From: Macrosoma leucophasiata
Taxonomy: Eukaryota; Arthropoda; Insecta; Lepidoptera; Hedylidae
Assembly (NCBI GenBank): GCA_036365455.1
Contig: JAWQUS010000017.1
Coordinates: forward strand, 6,634,001 to 6,698,000
Length of the DNA stretch: 64,000 nucleotides
Reading direction: 5' to 3'
The position numbers and the translations under genes are program-made. Position 1 is the first letter of the stretch. Every line of letters begins with the position of its first letter. The notes below the pieces were generated by a model, which saw nothing but the letters and a program-made list of their open reading frames with translations, did not search any database and was not told the DNA's origin. This document shows, in pieces, positions 24,701 to 35,523 of the stretch.

Positions 24701-26068
24701 CAATGTAACAGGTGGCGAGCCTGTTAACATCTCCGGGCACATTACCAAACTTCGAGGTACTGGAAAATTTACTAAATTAACGAAAATGGAAAAATTCCAC
24801 TTAAACCAGAAATAAATGACTTTACACCATTATATCTGATAACCCCTTACCCGGGAATCGAACCCAGGACCTCAGCGTAGTAGTAGTGGCCTGCTACCAC
24901 TAAATAAATCACGCTTACACTAACAGCCCCACACTAGGTATAAACATGACATGACATTTCCACAGATAGTATCATCCATATATACATAATTTGAAGAATA
25001 GCGACATACGCGAATTAGTTTAGAATCGCGATGAAAGGTTATACGAGTATAGCCGCAGGTATTAGTGTCAGTGTGAGGGATATCAAGTGAAATCCAACAC
25101 GGATATCTCTGACCTTTAGAACCACAAATTGATCGATTTTATGTCGGAAGAAGATAACAGCTTTCACATTGAAATTTATACTTCACCTGGCTTTTGTCTG
25201 CAACTTCGTCTACTCATAGCTCATAGGTCTGCTAAGATTTTCTGGTAATTTTCCTAAATAAGTTTGGGGAACGTAGGTGATTCCCCAAACTTATCCAGGT
25301 TTTAACGTAACTTCACACCTGTAATCCTCGAAGGGGTAGGCAGAGGTAAATGCATACATTCAAGAAAACATGCAAACACCCACTATTCGCCGGTTACGTT
25401 TTGGCCCATGTAACAGGTGGCGAGCATGTTGACATCTCCAGGCACATTACCAAACTTCGAGGTACTAGGAAACTTCCAGAAAATGGAAAAATCCCAATAG
25501 AATCAGAGATAAAGGAGTTAACACCATTATCAGTGGATCCAGGTTTTACTGTCGTTATATTGATTATATCCGGTTAAATTGAACTTTATTTTCAGGATGA
25601 AGTTGCTCACGAGGTATCTGGCGTGAACCAGTTCGTATCGCCCGAGGGTCAAACATTCGAAGTCAAATACGTCGCCAACGAATTCGGATATCAGCCTGAG
25701 GTAATTGAAAAATGAATGTATGTTTTTTTTAAGTGCGTTGGGTGCTACGAAAGTTTAATCAGATCAGCAAACAAGCATGTAGTTCACATGGATGTTAAGT
25801 GACGACTGCAGCCTATAGACATCTACACAATAACCAGAGTCAAAAGTGCAGATGCGTTGCCGTTCCTGAGAACTAAGATCTTTTGCCTCTGTGATAATTA
25901 TTACGGGGACATACAGTGTGTGCTTAAAAAAATACTAATCATCTACTTTCCACATTACAGGGTGCTCACTTACCAACACCTCCGGCACCAGAACCAATCC
26001 CAGACTACATCCTCCGTGCCATTGAATGGACCAAACAGCACCCATACGTAACCGATAAGAAAGTTTAA
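18758..26068 (+). CDS. RR-1 larval cuticle protein CPR-A (4 exons)
   Basis: Structural protein of the cuticle, expected to be secreted by epidermis and to bind chitin through an extended Rebers-Riddiford domain. Coding exons are 18758-18760 (Met only), 22289-22474, 25596-25700 and 25961-26068. All introns are phase 0 with GT/AG ends, giving 133 aa. Residues 2-16 (KSLIIFVSAVCCAYA) form a signal peptide with likely cleavage after Ala16 or Ala17. The RR-1 region starts near GNYQFSYETDNG (38-49). Gly72, Gly81, Tyr88, Ala90, Glu92, Gly94, Tyr95, Pro103 and Pro106 fit the classical G-x8-G-x6-Y-x-A-x-E-x-G-Y-x7-P-x2-P spacing. The C-terminus PDYILRAIEWTKQHPYV is an amphipathic tail usual for LCP-17-like proteins. 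The start is fixed by a TATA box and the ATG-GTGAGT exon end. Introns of 3.5, 3.1 and 0.26 kb carry R1, R5, R6, SA and SB repeats. The family is secure, but the exact orthologue is not recognised. Confidence 0.93.
18835..19024 (+). mobile_element. R6 repeat in CPR-A intron 1
   Basis: ACTAGCGGCCCGCCCCGGCT...(CAAA)n...TTATAATATTAGTTTAGAT, an element type frequent in Lepidoptera. It starts about 75 bp after the exon 1 donor. Confidence 0.7.
19585..19846 (-). mobile_element. R1 repeat in CPR-A intron 1
   Basis: Nearly complete minus copy from a T-rich tail to CTCTACCACCAG, with a short internal deletion near 19,823. Confidence 0.87.
19850..21165. other. CPR-A intron 1 interior, no feature
   Basis: AT-rich intronic sequence with many A/T runs. 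No recognised repeat or exon. Confidence 0.5.
21169..21425 (+). mobile_element. R6-type repeat in CPR-A intron 1
   Basis: ACTAGCTGACCCGGCAAACT...TTCTCGAGTTTTAGCGAGAC...ATATATATAGAT. Closely matches 46,229-46,487. Confidence 0.75.
21875..22144 (-). mobile_element. R1 repeat in CPR-A intron 1
   Basis: Complete minus copy ending CTCTACCACCAGT, 144 bp before exon 2. Confidence 0.85.
22693..22902 (-). mobile_element. SB SINE in CPR-A intron 2
   Basis: Minus-strand tRNA-headed SINE of about 210 bp. A box TTAGTCCAGCGG and B box GGGTTCGAGCCC read on the complement. A minus-strand tRNA gene is rejected because the body matches the SB copy at 42,331. Confidence 0.85.
23966..24340. mobile_element. R5 MITE in CPR-A intron 2
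   Basis: 375 bp with inverted ends of about 85 bp (TTAGGATCCCACTGTAGAAT...CTGCAGTGGAATCCTAA). Non-coding. Confidence 0.84.
24604..24902 (-). mobile_element. SA SINE in CPR-A intron 2
   Basis: Minus-strand copy missing the very start of the head. It joins directly to an SB tail fragment at 24,903. Confidence 0.83.
24903..24952 (-). mobile_element. SB SINE tail fragment
   Basis: AATAAATCACGCTTACACTAACAG matches the last about 45 bp of SB (compare 22,693), fused to the broken SA head. Confidence 0.7.
25258..25294. repeat. Perfect 14-bp hairpin in CPR-A intron 2
   Basis: ATAAGTTTGGGGAA (25258-25271) and TTCCCCAAACTTAT (25281-25294) are exact complements with a 9-nt loop, next to the SA insertion. 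Confidence 0.9.
25305..25536 (-). mobile_element. SA SINE, truncated, with 12-bp duplication
   Basis: 232 bp, head missing. It is flanked by ATCCAGGTTTTA (25293-25304 and 25537-25548). It lies in CPR-A intron 2, ending 59 bp before exon 3. Confidence 0.86.
25755..25918 (-). mobile_element. R1 repeat in CPR-A intron 3
   Basis: 3' half, minus. It occupies most of the 260-bp intron, leaving about 42 bp before the acceptor of exon 4. Confidence 0.85.
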
Positions 26069-26238
26069 ATTTGACTGATTCAACAATACGACGAACGAAA
26101 AGCATACTCAATGTAAAATGATCCATATATTGTTGCCCTAATATTATACGCCATGGTCTACACAATCGTAACTCTGTGGCAATTGTAAATATTGTGTTAT
26201 GTTGTTAACAAACTACACGTTATAAAAATATCCAATGC

Positions 26239-26244
26239 AATAAA
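26239..26244 (+). terminator. Polyadenylation signal of CPR-A
   Basis: AATAAA lies 171 bp after the CPR-A stop codon and is followed by a T-rich stretch, consistent with a short insect 3' UTR. Confidence 0.75.
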
Positions 26245-26369
26245 GGATTGTTTATATATTTGATGTTTTATTATAGGGTTTGTTATTGGCGTGCAAATAA
26301 ATAATGTAAATGTAGTATCAATATGGGAAGTGGACTTTGTGTTTTTTGGGATTTTGTTGTTTTTAGGGT

Positions 26370-26475
26370 TTAAATGGCATAAAACGGAACCTTAATAGAT
26401 ACGTCATGTCTGTCCGTCCGTATGTCACAGCCACTTTTATTTAAAATCTGTTAGGACTACAAACTTGCAACTCGG
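26370..26475 (-). repeat. R7 repeat downstream of CPR-A
   Basis: AAAACGGAACCTTAATAGAT, TCTGTCCGTCCGTATGTCAC, GCCACTTTTATTT: the complement of 9,644-9,760. Confidence 0.6.
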
Positions 26476-26479
26476 TAGG

Positions 26480-28160
26480 TAGATGTATTCTTGTAAGCCG
26501 CTATAAGATACTTAAACAAAAAATCAAGAATACGGACAGTCTCCATACTTTGAAATAAGAGTCTCCGCCTACTCTCTCTAACAAGTAATCATGTTTACTT
26601 AAAAGAGGATCTCAGCAACGCGTATTGTTTTAGTAATATTTTGGCTACAGCAATAAAGGATATTTCACTATATTCATTTATTTTACTACCCTCTCTAACT
26701 TATCAAATAAGTTAAAAATCGAAAAAAGGTATATACTGTAGTTCTAAACACATACAAACGAAATTTATTTTTAACGAGATATTCCTCATAGTTTTAAGAT
26801 ATGACATATTATAAAAAACTGCAAATAAAACTCACGATAAACTTGCTACTACGGAACCGGCCATGGGAGACTCCGACTCGCACTTGGATGTTTTTTTTTT
26901 TAATTTATGCACCAGTGACCGGCCGGAGTTTATGTTTGTGTATTCAAAATAAATATTGGAGGTTTTTTATTTTTTTCAATATCACAAATATTTTCCTACT
27001 CTACCATCAATGTAGCTTGTTTAGTACTTCTTGACTGAAGAAAAAAAATAAGCGCCAGTTTGTACTGCATACAAATTGATAATCGTAGTCAATTATTGTT
27101 CTTAATTATGCCGTTTTTCACATAATAAAGTTTATTGGTGTTTCAAAAATATTGTAATTATATCCTAAATCGATTATAACATTCACCGATTTTATCATAT
27201 AAAACTTATGGATATATTATTATTAAGTCAATATAATTTATTCACAATAATTTTATCTATTTCATTGATATTCAAGTAGGTATACTTAGTATATTATATT
27301 ACAGTGACCTTGAATTTGTATGATAATTATAGCTAACTCCAATTGGAGGAAAATATTGAAAAAAACATTATATTATTTGTAAAAGACATTTTTAGGGTTC
27401 CGTAGTAAACAAGGAAGGAAGTGAACGAGTTGGTCGTTATATGTATTTATGTTTTTCATGTACTTGTAAAATAAATGACTGAACGAAATATCGCGACAAG
27501 AATTTGAAGAATTATTGCAAAAGCCACATTCATTGAGTTACGTTGAAGTGCCTACGCATTGCGAAAAAACAGCATCGTATGAGGATAAAGTCGATAATAA
27601 TCGTTTGGAACTTGGCTTTCACTTAGTAACAATGTTTCATCATTTTAATCGAAGCAATATGGTTTTGTATATTCATTTATGTAATTACTCATACCACTTA
27701 TGAGATGTTTCGTGGGTTTAAAGTTTAAACTTATTCTTTTAGAATGGTATATCTTTAAAAAAATTGAAAAATTTCTTTAAAAGTTTTTGTGTGATTGATC
27801 AACAAATATCCAAATATTGACATTAATATTATATACATTGGAATAAACTGTATATTATATCATATTACGCGTACCGACAGACGAGAGGCCCCTATGAGTT
27901 GAACCGACAGCCAGAGGGCCGACCGCGTAACTCGAATGCTTTCGTGATGCTTTCAATTGTGACGCCATCCTATCAGTTTTGTACCGTCTAACTTTTGCCT
28001 GGAAGTGTATTCGTCCACAGGTTTATACTTAAGAGCAAAATGTTTTAATGGGCGGTACCTACGAAACGTCCGTTAGTCTAATCAACTTACTGTTGTCCTT
28101 TCTTTGAGCACGCCAACTTACCCGATTCTGAGCAGCCCGCAACCGACCGACTCCGGCCAC
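26480..28160. other. Intergenic, no recognisable gene
   Basis: AT-rich; scattered GGTTCCGTAGTAAACAAGG (27,397) is an R7 trace. No coding signal. Confidence 0.5.
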
Positions 28161-28164
28161 TTTT

Positions 28165-28328
28165 CCTAAGATGTTTAAACGTGTGCGTGAAATTGTCTAC
28201 ATACTTTGTTAAAGTCAAGGTGTGAGTTTCGTAGGTATAGACGATTTTTGTAGTGTGCGTGGGTGTCGCACGCATTTCCCCCCGCAAAAAATGACAGACT
28301 GTTTTGAGACGCGACCGGTGCTCTATGC
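28165..28328 (-). mobile_element. R3 MITE fragment
   Basis: Right half of the family in minus orientation, containing CCCCCCGCAAAAAATGACAG and ending GGTGCTCTATG. The other end is not recognisable. Confidence 0.7.
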
Positions 28329-28344
28329 GCTACAAGTACGTTTT

Positions 28345-28625
28345 ATCCTACATTGACCCAGACGTGGTTAACTTTGCAGTGCACTTTTGAAGATATAACC
28401 GGCCTATTGCCACTAATTTACTCACGAGTATCCTACGAGCTATGTCGGTCACTTTGGTTCCTTAACACGTTCACTCAAGCAGACACAATAGTTAACAATG
28501 CAAATGGACACATGTGGTACATGGGACATGGAATGGGTTAACAGTTGACAGATACCTCATTTCGAAGCTTATCTACCAAAGAAGCTCCCAACATAGCTCG
28601 CTCCATCGTTGCGTTACTTTGAATG
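28345..28625 (-). mobile_element. LINE C-terminal remnant
   Basis: Carries CCCAACATAGCTCGCTCCAT as in 44,525-44,995 (complement ERAMLG). It directly abuts the 100-bp tandem array. A further piece (ACACTGGTTGAATGCCTTTG) appears at 29,348, beyond the array. Confidence 0.68.
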
Positions 28626-28630
28626 TATCA

Positions 28631-29136
28631 GGGCCCTAACTCACTAGGATGCCATGGCGACGTCATCAGCTACGTATCCAAGCAGTTAGTATGGTGTGGA
28701 GGCGTCGCCACAAGGTTGCCAGGTGAGTTAGGGCCCTAACTCACTAGGATGCCATGGCGAGGTCGCCAGCTACGTATCCAAGCAGTTATTATGGTGTGAA
28801 GGCGTCGCCACAAGGTGGCCAGGTGAGTTAGAGCCTTAACTCACTAGGATGCCATGGCGACGTCGATGGCTATGTATCCAAGCAGTTAGTATGATGTGGA
28901 GGCCTCGCCATAAGGTGGCCAGGTGAGTTAGGGCCCTAACTCACTAGGATGCCATGGCGACGTCGCCAGCTACGTATCCAAGCAGTTAGTATGATGTGGA
29001 GGCCTCGCCACAAGGTGGCCAGGTGAGTTAGGGCACTAACTCACTAGGATGCCATGGCGACGTCGCTAGCTACGTATCCAAGCAGTTAGTATGGTGTGGA
29101 GACGTCGCGGTCGTCACAAGGTGGCCAGGTGAGTTA
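28631..29136 (+). repeat. 100-bp tandem array, five units
   Basis: Units begin at 28631, 28731, 28831, 28931 and 29031 with a strict 100-bp period and only a few changes per unit. Each starts CCCTAACTCACTAGGATGCC and ends GCCAGGTGAGTTAGGG, so most junctions form a perfect palindrome. The last unit has a small insertion (GCGGTC near 29,108). Confidence 0.92.
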
Positions 29137-29145
29137 TTCCATACT

Positions 29146-29296
29146 AGACTAGCAGCTTGGATACGTAGCCGGCGACATCGCCATAGCGTCCCAGTGAGTT
29201 AGGGCCCTTAGGTATCATGTATTTCAATACTAGCAGCTTGGATACGTAGCCGGCGCCGGCGACGTTGCCATGGCGTCTTAGTGAGTTAGGGCCTTC
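29146..29296 (-). repeat. Two inverted half-units flanking the tandem array
   Basis: AGCAGCTTGGATACGTAGCC...GTGAGTTAGGGC occurs at 29,150-29,206 and again at 29,230-29,293, each the reverse complement of the first half of an array unit. They point at the array like the closing ends of a fold-back element. Confidence 0.85.
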
Positions 29297-29483
29297 ATTC
29301 ACACGACTATAGACCACGTCTCGGCTACGTTTGTCATTACGAGTAGGACACACTGGTTGAATGCCTTTGTTTTAAGGCTTTTTGAGGTTGACATCATAAA
29401 TATTATGTAACTAAGTTTCCTGAGATAAAATACCTCGGAAAATCTTGTTAAGATTTTCAAAATAAAATTCAAAACACTTTTTA

Positions 29484-29640
29484 GGGTGCCATTGTAAACA
29501 AGGAACCCTTTTTGTTTCGCCATGTCCGTCTGTCTGCCTGTCTGTCTGTCTGTCCGTCCGCGGTTTAGCGTAAAAACTATTAGTACTAGAGACGTGAAAT
29601 TTGGCACAAGTATACACCGTAATTACGCAAGAAAGTGGTA
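29484..29640 (-). repeat. R7 repeat
   Basis: AAGGAACCCTTTTTGTTTCG then a (GTCTGTCT/GTCC)n run and GACGTGAAATTTGGCACAAG. Confidence 0.6.
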
Positions 29641-30136
29641 GAATAAAAACATGAAAAATAAAATTATTTAGGATACCTCCCCTACATGTAACGGGCGGAT
29701 ATTTTTTTTATTTTTCGTTTTCTATGTAGTGTGGAATATTGTTGGATAGGCCTTTCAAAAATGATGGAGGTGTGCTAACATCATTTTCCGATTTAGTTAT
29801 CTGTTCGTGACTTATTAAGTTTTAAAAGGCCAATTTTCGTTATAGTCTAGTGTCCCCCCCCCTACCAACTAAACGGTTGTTGTTAGAAATTCAAACGTTA
29901 CGACAATAGTGTAGCTACATATAACGAAATTAAAAGAAAAACTGTCACACTTAAGTAAGCTTTACTAGTTTGCGAGTAATAGTCGACCAAATGTAACACC
30001 CGAAATTTTTGAACATGTCCATAGAAAATATTAATTTATTTTTTTCATTGCATTAATCAAGCCTACAAACTACAGATGCCGATCAAGTGCGTGGCCCGAC
30101 ACGCACTTGATCGGTTTTTTGTACTAATCTTTCTTT

Positions 30137-30296
30137 CTTTTTTTATGTAATGATGATGGCAAACAAGCATAGAGTTTACGTTGATGTTAAGTGATGACTG
30201 CTGTCTATAGACACCCACACAATGGTCAAAATGCAGATGCGTTACCACCCCTGAGACCTTAGCTATTATATCTATATATACGGGGCCATAGATTAA
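30137..30296 (-). mobile_element. R1 repeat fragment
   Basis: 3' half, minus, with a T-rich tail and GTTAAGTGATGACTGCTGTC. Confidence 0.8.
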
Positions 30297-30299
30297 TAA

Positions 30300-31160
30300 T
30301 TCAATGACCATTTCCTTACTTTCGCACGTCGAACAATGCCTACATAATATTAATATGTTTAATGAAAACTCAAATACAGACGGTAATTAATTACTTTTTT
30401 ATATGTCACGGTCCACATAATATCCAAATCTCTAATATGTCAAGGTTCAGTTACTCGTCTCTCATAAAACATTATTAGATGAAATAAAAAAATCAACATA
30501 AAAAATTGTGAATTATCCTTAGCGGAAGATTTAAATTATCTTCTACATCTAAAATTTATGTATGTAGTGTGTAAAATCGATTCTATATACATTTATGTGT
30601 TTTTCCACATAGTTCTCACATCGCTGCGTAGGCACCACCGCATTATTTATTATTTAATACCTACCATATACCGGTTTCCCTTCTTTCACACGGGTATTCG
30701 GTACCTATTGCGGGTAGCATTTTTGCACGGGTTTTTTGCTAAAACCACTAAATTGCGATGACGATACCGCGACAGTAAGCTTTTATGTGAACGTATGTAT
30801 AGAAACATAAGTACGTCACTGAACGGGGTCAATATAAACATAGAATGGAAATGATGTACCATGGTTTTAGAGCCACACATCGTTGCCACCATTAACCATA
30901 CATTATTATGGTTCGGTAATTCCTAGCATCGATGTAAAAGAAAGGATGAGTAGCAATATCTTTAGTTACTATTTAGAATCTCATCCATCATGAAGTATAG
31001 AAATGTGGAGATTTATCGGGAACTTAAGCATTAAAAAATAAGATCTATTACACTTCAATGCGCTACATTCTACACTCCAAGACATTTGCTTTTTCTTCCT
31101 TTTTGCAACTTCCTCCGGCAAATCAATGATACATAGGTACACACACGTACAAACGTACAA
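30300..31160. other. Intergenic, no recognisable gene
   Basis: Only a short R1-like GCGTAGGCACCACCGCATTA (30,625) is recognisable. Confidence 0.5.
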
Positions 31161-31162
31161 TA

Positions 31163-31385
31163 GATGGCGCTGCTGCTACCATAAAGCAATGCAATAAATG
31201 TGAAGGAAAGATTTGACAAATCGGGCAGGACTTCAGTAGCTCAATTGGAAGAGCGGCTGGACTAGATTCCCAGTAGGCCGCGAGTTTGAGTCTCGCCTGA
31301 AGTCAAATTTTTCTTTCCATTTTTCTTTAAAATAAAATATATTTCACAAGCATGTGTTAATGCGAAATAATATAACACAAAAATT
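31163..31385 (+). mobile_element. SC SINE with tRNA-like head
   Basis: 31,231-31,306 folds as a cloverleaf: acceptor ACTTCAG/CTGAAGT, D arm GCTC/GAGC, T arm GCGAG/CTCGC. The anticodon stem is imperfect and there is an extra base at position 26. The tail is A-rich (AATAAAATATATTTCACAAG). The same leader and tail recur in minus orientation at 10,660-10,880, so this is a repeat and not a tRNA gene. Confidence 0.8.
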
Positions 31386-31389
31386 AGAG

Positions 31390-32430
31390 AAAATTGGAAT
31401 CTTTTTAAATGCCAGCCGACGGAAAACTAGAGTCTATTTTATAGGCTGGTTCTATGTCTCTTAAGTTATTGAATATTGCCTACCTTTGAGCTTAGGTTTA
31501 CTCGTACTATAGATACGTTAATGTGGTAGCGGAAATATCTAGTTATAATTTCGGTCATGAGATGTCATCATTATTTTATATATATCTTCTAGGTACATAA
31601 ATAATAATCCGATGTCTGATTAACATTAGTTTTGAAATGTAAATTAGATTACTTTTTTATGGGTTACTAAGCAGACAGCTTTTTAATAGCACTATTCGCC
31701 TCTATAGATCTTAATTGTATTCTAAATTACTAAGTCAGAATCTATTAACAGGCGTCTTAAATAGTATTTGAATAATTCTCTCTTAACCACTATTTGTATT
31801 CGAAAATATTGAAAGGCCAAAAAAAGTACCTAGAGCTAACTCCGAACGGTGCGGCGTGCGAGCGGGACCTGGCAATGTCGGGGCGCCCACGGTCCCCAGA
31901 TTTCTCATTTGTAAAAAAGACGAATTACATAATAATATATTATGTACATTAATAGAGGCTGACACATTAATCACGTGGCCATACAAAAATTCTGTGGACT
32001 TAAAATTATTATCTCCTTTTTTATTACGATATACATGATTTTTGCTGGTTGAAAACGGGTCAATTCGAACTAACATGAAAGAAAGGGATCTAATAGGTAC
32101 TTTTTTGTCAATAGAATTGTACACTTGTGGATCAACAGATCCAACGTATTTAATTTGAAAGGATTTTTAGAAGTTTTATTGAAATTAAGATTGTCATTGG
32201 CGAGAGTGACTAGACTAGTGATCATAATGTCGTCAAAATCGGGAGAAGACACAGTATCTTTATCTTGGTGAAGCAAAGAAGGTAAAAGCTATAGTGTAGA
32301 GTTTCGAACAACCGTCGGCGAAGTCTTGTAAGTATGTAACAAGGAACTGTTACAGTATTTAATGTTATTTAATTCAGTCCCTAAAGATGAACAAGTGTAA
32401 ACACCGCATGGTTTTCATGAACTAGGAGTC
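31390..32430. other. Intergenic, no recognisable gene
   Basis: Two short overlapping frames near 31,783-32,124 carry no known motif. Otherwise AT-rich. Confidence 0.5.
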
Positions 32431-32435
32431 TCGGG

Positions 32436-32709
32436 GTGCTTTTCCATCAGTGCTATGCAGCTATGCTGCGAAGATGTGAAATCTACGCTACAAAAATATG
32501 GGAGGTTTCCACTGATGCTATGCTATGTATCTTTATGAGGAAAATCCGCTATGAAACGCATCCATAGCACACATCCTTCCATATAAAAAATACATCTTAG
32601 CTGAATCCGTTTCCACCAGTCCTAAGCTATGTGCACCAATGAATATGATTGGTTGATATCAAACGCATCCATAGCAACGTAGCATACCAAATCTCTGGTG
32701 GAAAAGCAC
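32436..32709. mobile_element. MITE with GTGCTTTTCCA ends
   Basis: 274 bp bounded by GTGCTTTTCCATCAG and CTGGTGGAAAAGCAC. CTATGCTA- and CATAGC-type subrepeats fill the interior. Confidence 0.72.
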
Positions 32710-33184
32710 AAATCCTTGCTACGAATATGCACGCCGATAGCTATTTTGTTCTGAAGTTAATTATCTCAATATCGATCGAGTAAAGATTGATGCAATCGAT
32801 GTGAATACATTATACAGTCGTAAAATATTTTTTGTAGAAATAAAAATAAATATAATTATGACATTTGTAACATCATTGATCGTAATAAAACCTTAATATT
32901 ATTACCTAATTTCCGCAGCAAGGCAATATCATAAATTTGTATTATTAGCTACAACTTTGCACCTGTTAGCCACTTTTCACAGAATTAACATACTGACCAG
33001 ACACTTGAATGAACAATGCTTCTTTATTGTTTTTTATTTCTCTTGTCTGACAATGTTTCTCGATGACATTCTCACGGTGATTAGAGAAAAACTTGACTCG
33101 TGAGTTCCCATAATCGCACCATAAACGCATAGTACATTGACACATGTATTATCATATACATATTTAAACTATGATATTCAATAA

Positions 33185-33345
33185 GGATTTTGATTCGTTT
33201 TGTTAGGGTTCCGTAGCCAAAAGGCAAAAACAGAACCTTTATAAATTCGTGATGTCTGTCCGTCTGTCCATTTGTTCGAAACATTGTTTTTTTCTACAGA
33301 CGGACGGGTCCATCCGTCCGTCTGTAGAAAAAAACAATATGGTGC
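33185..33345 (-). repeat. R7 repeat containing a perfect hairpin
   Basis: GGGTTCCGTAGCCAAAAGGC and GATGTCTGTCCGTCTGTCC, followed by the inverted repeat at 33,283-33,338. Confidence 0.65.
33283..33338. repeat. Perfect 25-bp inverted repeat, 6-bp loop
   Basis: Arms 33283-33307 and 33314-33338 are exact complements (ATTGTTTTTTTCTACAGACG at the left edge), loop GTCCAT. Confidence 0.95.
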
Positions 33346-33954
33346 ACTCCGGGAGTGCCGGAATAATAACGTTGTGCATTTTTGATATTTTGGAATAGTT
33401 AGGGAATAATTTTGCAGCATAAAAATACTATCATTTATGTGGTAAGGGGGGATTCCCTCTTCTAAGCCGCGCCGGCGGTCCAATATCCCTGCGTCTTACG
33501 AATTTTTCATCAAGTCACGTGTCTTGACGCGAGTTTAACATTTTCTACCCATAGTAAAAAGTGCACAACGCCAATAAATAACTCACTGGTCACTTCAAAA
33601 AAAAACAACAATTTCTCTTACCTCCAATGATTGAACTTTAAACGAATCCGTTTTCATTTTCATTAGAACGATGACCTTTGCGAGTCGTACGGACAAAAAC
33701 ATTATTATGCTGTGTTTTTGCTAGACGTAATTGATTCAATAAGGCACATGGAACAAAAACAACGATATAGGTGAAGGTCGTCTTCATACTGTTTTTGTAG
33801 GTACCAGCCCGCAACATGCATCGTGCGCGCTTTCCGTTACCATAAAGTCAGTAGGGATGTAACAGTGGATGGATATATAACATTATGGATATGGACACGG
33901 ATCATTATTTTCCCAGATTTTGACACTGCAGAACAAAAGCCTCGCCCAAATTTG

Positions 33955-34040
33955 CCACAACGAACGGTCTTGGGGCGCTCTCATCCAGCGATTGACTCGC
34001 TACCGTCACTAGGTCGTCGGTCTACCTCGCGGGAGTAGGG
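33955..34040 (-). mobile_element. LINE-tail-like fragment
   Basis: CCACAACGAACGGTCTTGGG and TCACTAGGTCGTCGGTCTAC resemble the complement of a LINE C-terminus, also seen at 58,905-58,985. Confidence 0.5.
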
Positions 34041-34149
34041 TTGCCAATTTTTTTGACGAAAAAAACATATCAAATTGTTTGAATAGGAAAAAAGTACCCA
34101 TATGAAAGACAGCATTTTTTTTTCAAATTTTTGTTTTTACTGGCTCAAA

Positions 34150-34650
34150 ATCGTGTTCCGGTCAAGTATCAATGTATGTATGTATGTATGTATCTTCACG
34201 CCAGGTCCCTAACGGGGTAGGCAGAGAGTGTAGAGCGCCAGACATCCCGGTTCAGACAAACCTCTCGTGCCTCGTCTACCTTCATCATTCTCTTCATACA
34301 TGCACGCCGATTCCTAAGACTTTTGACCCCACCATCAGACAGAACTCGACCTATTTGGTCATGGTAGGTCAGCCTTGGTCTTCCTGGGCCTCTGCAACCA
34401 TCCACATTCGCATTGTATATCTGTTTAGTCATTCGCTCATTCGACATTCTTTCTATATGCCCGAACCATCAGAGCATGCCTCAAGTATCAATGTACGGCC
34501 GCGTTATTTACAGCACATAAACATAAGAGCCTCAGAAGGGGTCATCTTCATTGAAGTCGCTGCTTTTATCTAGATATGTATAGGCAACAGTATGACTTAC
34601 CATTAATGTGAGGTGAATGCTTGTTTGCCACTTCATGACAAAAAAAATAT
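34150..34650 (+). mobile_element. R1 repeat, decayed, split by a LINE tail
   Basis: TCGTGTTCCGGTCA before and TGTACGGCC...GAATGCTTGTTTGCCACTTC after the LINE at 34,177. Confidence 0.65.
34177..34480 (-). mobile_element. LINE C-terminal remnant, 15-bp duplication
   Basis: Minus-strand copy of the 11,549-type LINE tail with a (TGTA)n end at 34,177. It is flanked by TCAAGTATCAATGTA (34162-34176, 34481-34495) and sits within a decayed R1. Confidence 0.88.
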
Positions 34651-34917
34651 AATACATTTTAATTTCACATAATATTAAAAATATTTATTGCAGTCTATCG
34701 TCATAAAAACTTAAGGTATTATTGATATCATAATTACATTTTATGAGGTCTATTAAAAATATGATGGGGTTATCTTTATTTACAAAAATAAAATAAGACA
34801 AGACCAATCAATCAATAATAACCTTTGTTGAAAGAACTACGAGTTCACTTGTTAATGGTGCCGTATCTAAAAGAAAAACGTACCTAACCATTTAATAATA
34901 AGTTAATTTTGTCGCTC

Positions 34918-35064
34918 TTATGTCCATCTGCACGTCTGACTGTCTATCCATCCATCCGTCTATCCGTCTAATCATCTATCCGTCGATCCATGTATCAGTC
35001 TATCCGTCTCTCCGTCTATTGGACTATCCGTTTATCCGTCTTTCCATCTGTTCGTCTGTCTAGA
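34918..35064 (+). repeat. Degenerate (TATCCGTC)n minisatellite, R7-related
   Basis: About 17 variant octamers such as CTATCCGTCTATCCGTC, grown out of the GTCYGTCC stretch of an R7 copy. Confidence 0.82.
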
Positions 35065-35239
35065 CCACTTTTCTCAGGTGTACGTGGAGGTAAGCAATTG
35101 AATATTAATATCAAAATAATCCCTTAAACCTTCGAGGATATGAGAATTATATTGAGCGTTATATGTATATAGATGTGACCGTTTTTGTACGCATTTTAAT
35201 AAATTTGCCTTTCAATCATAAATACATGGAGTTTTTATT

Positions 35240-35523
35240 ATGTCAATATGGTAACAAACTAGCATGCAGCTCACATTGACGTTAAGTGATGACTGCAACC
35301 TATAAACATCTATACTAAAACCAGAGGTCGGAATGCAGATGCGTTGCCCTGAGACCTAAGTTCGTATGTCCTTGTGATACCTAATTATTACAGGTCCATA
35401 CATTACCATCTAACCGGAACACGATAGTGCTGAACATTACCATTTGGCGGCAGATATGGTAATGTTCAGCACTACGGTGGTGCCTACGCCCGCGAGCTCC
35501 TGCAGTGAAACTCTACCACCAGT
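35240..35523 (-). mobile_element. R1 repeat, full length
   Basis: Complete minus copy; a short inverted stretch (GGTAATGTTCAGCAC) is repeated near 35,455. Confidence 0.84.

Noticed and set aside
28631..29136. CRISPR-like or telomere-like array (TTAGGGCCCTAA at junctions)
   Set aside because: Eukaryotic context and whole-unit repetition without unique spacers. The TTAGGG/CCCTAA match comes from the palindromic junction, and insect telomeres are TTAGG.
31231..31306. Possible tRNA gene
   Set aside because: Cloverleaf with an imperfect anticodon stem and an extra base, and the flanks repeat elsewhere: a SINE head. The same applies to 22,830-22,902, 42,331-42,405, 17,903-17,975 and 45,216-45,290.
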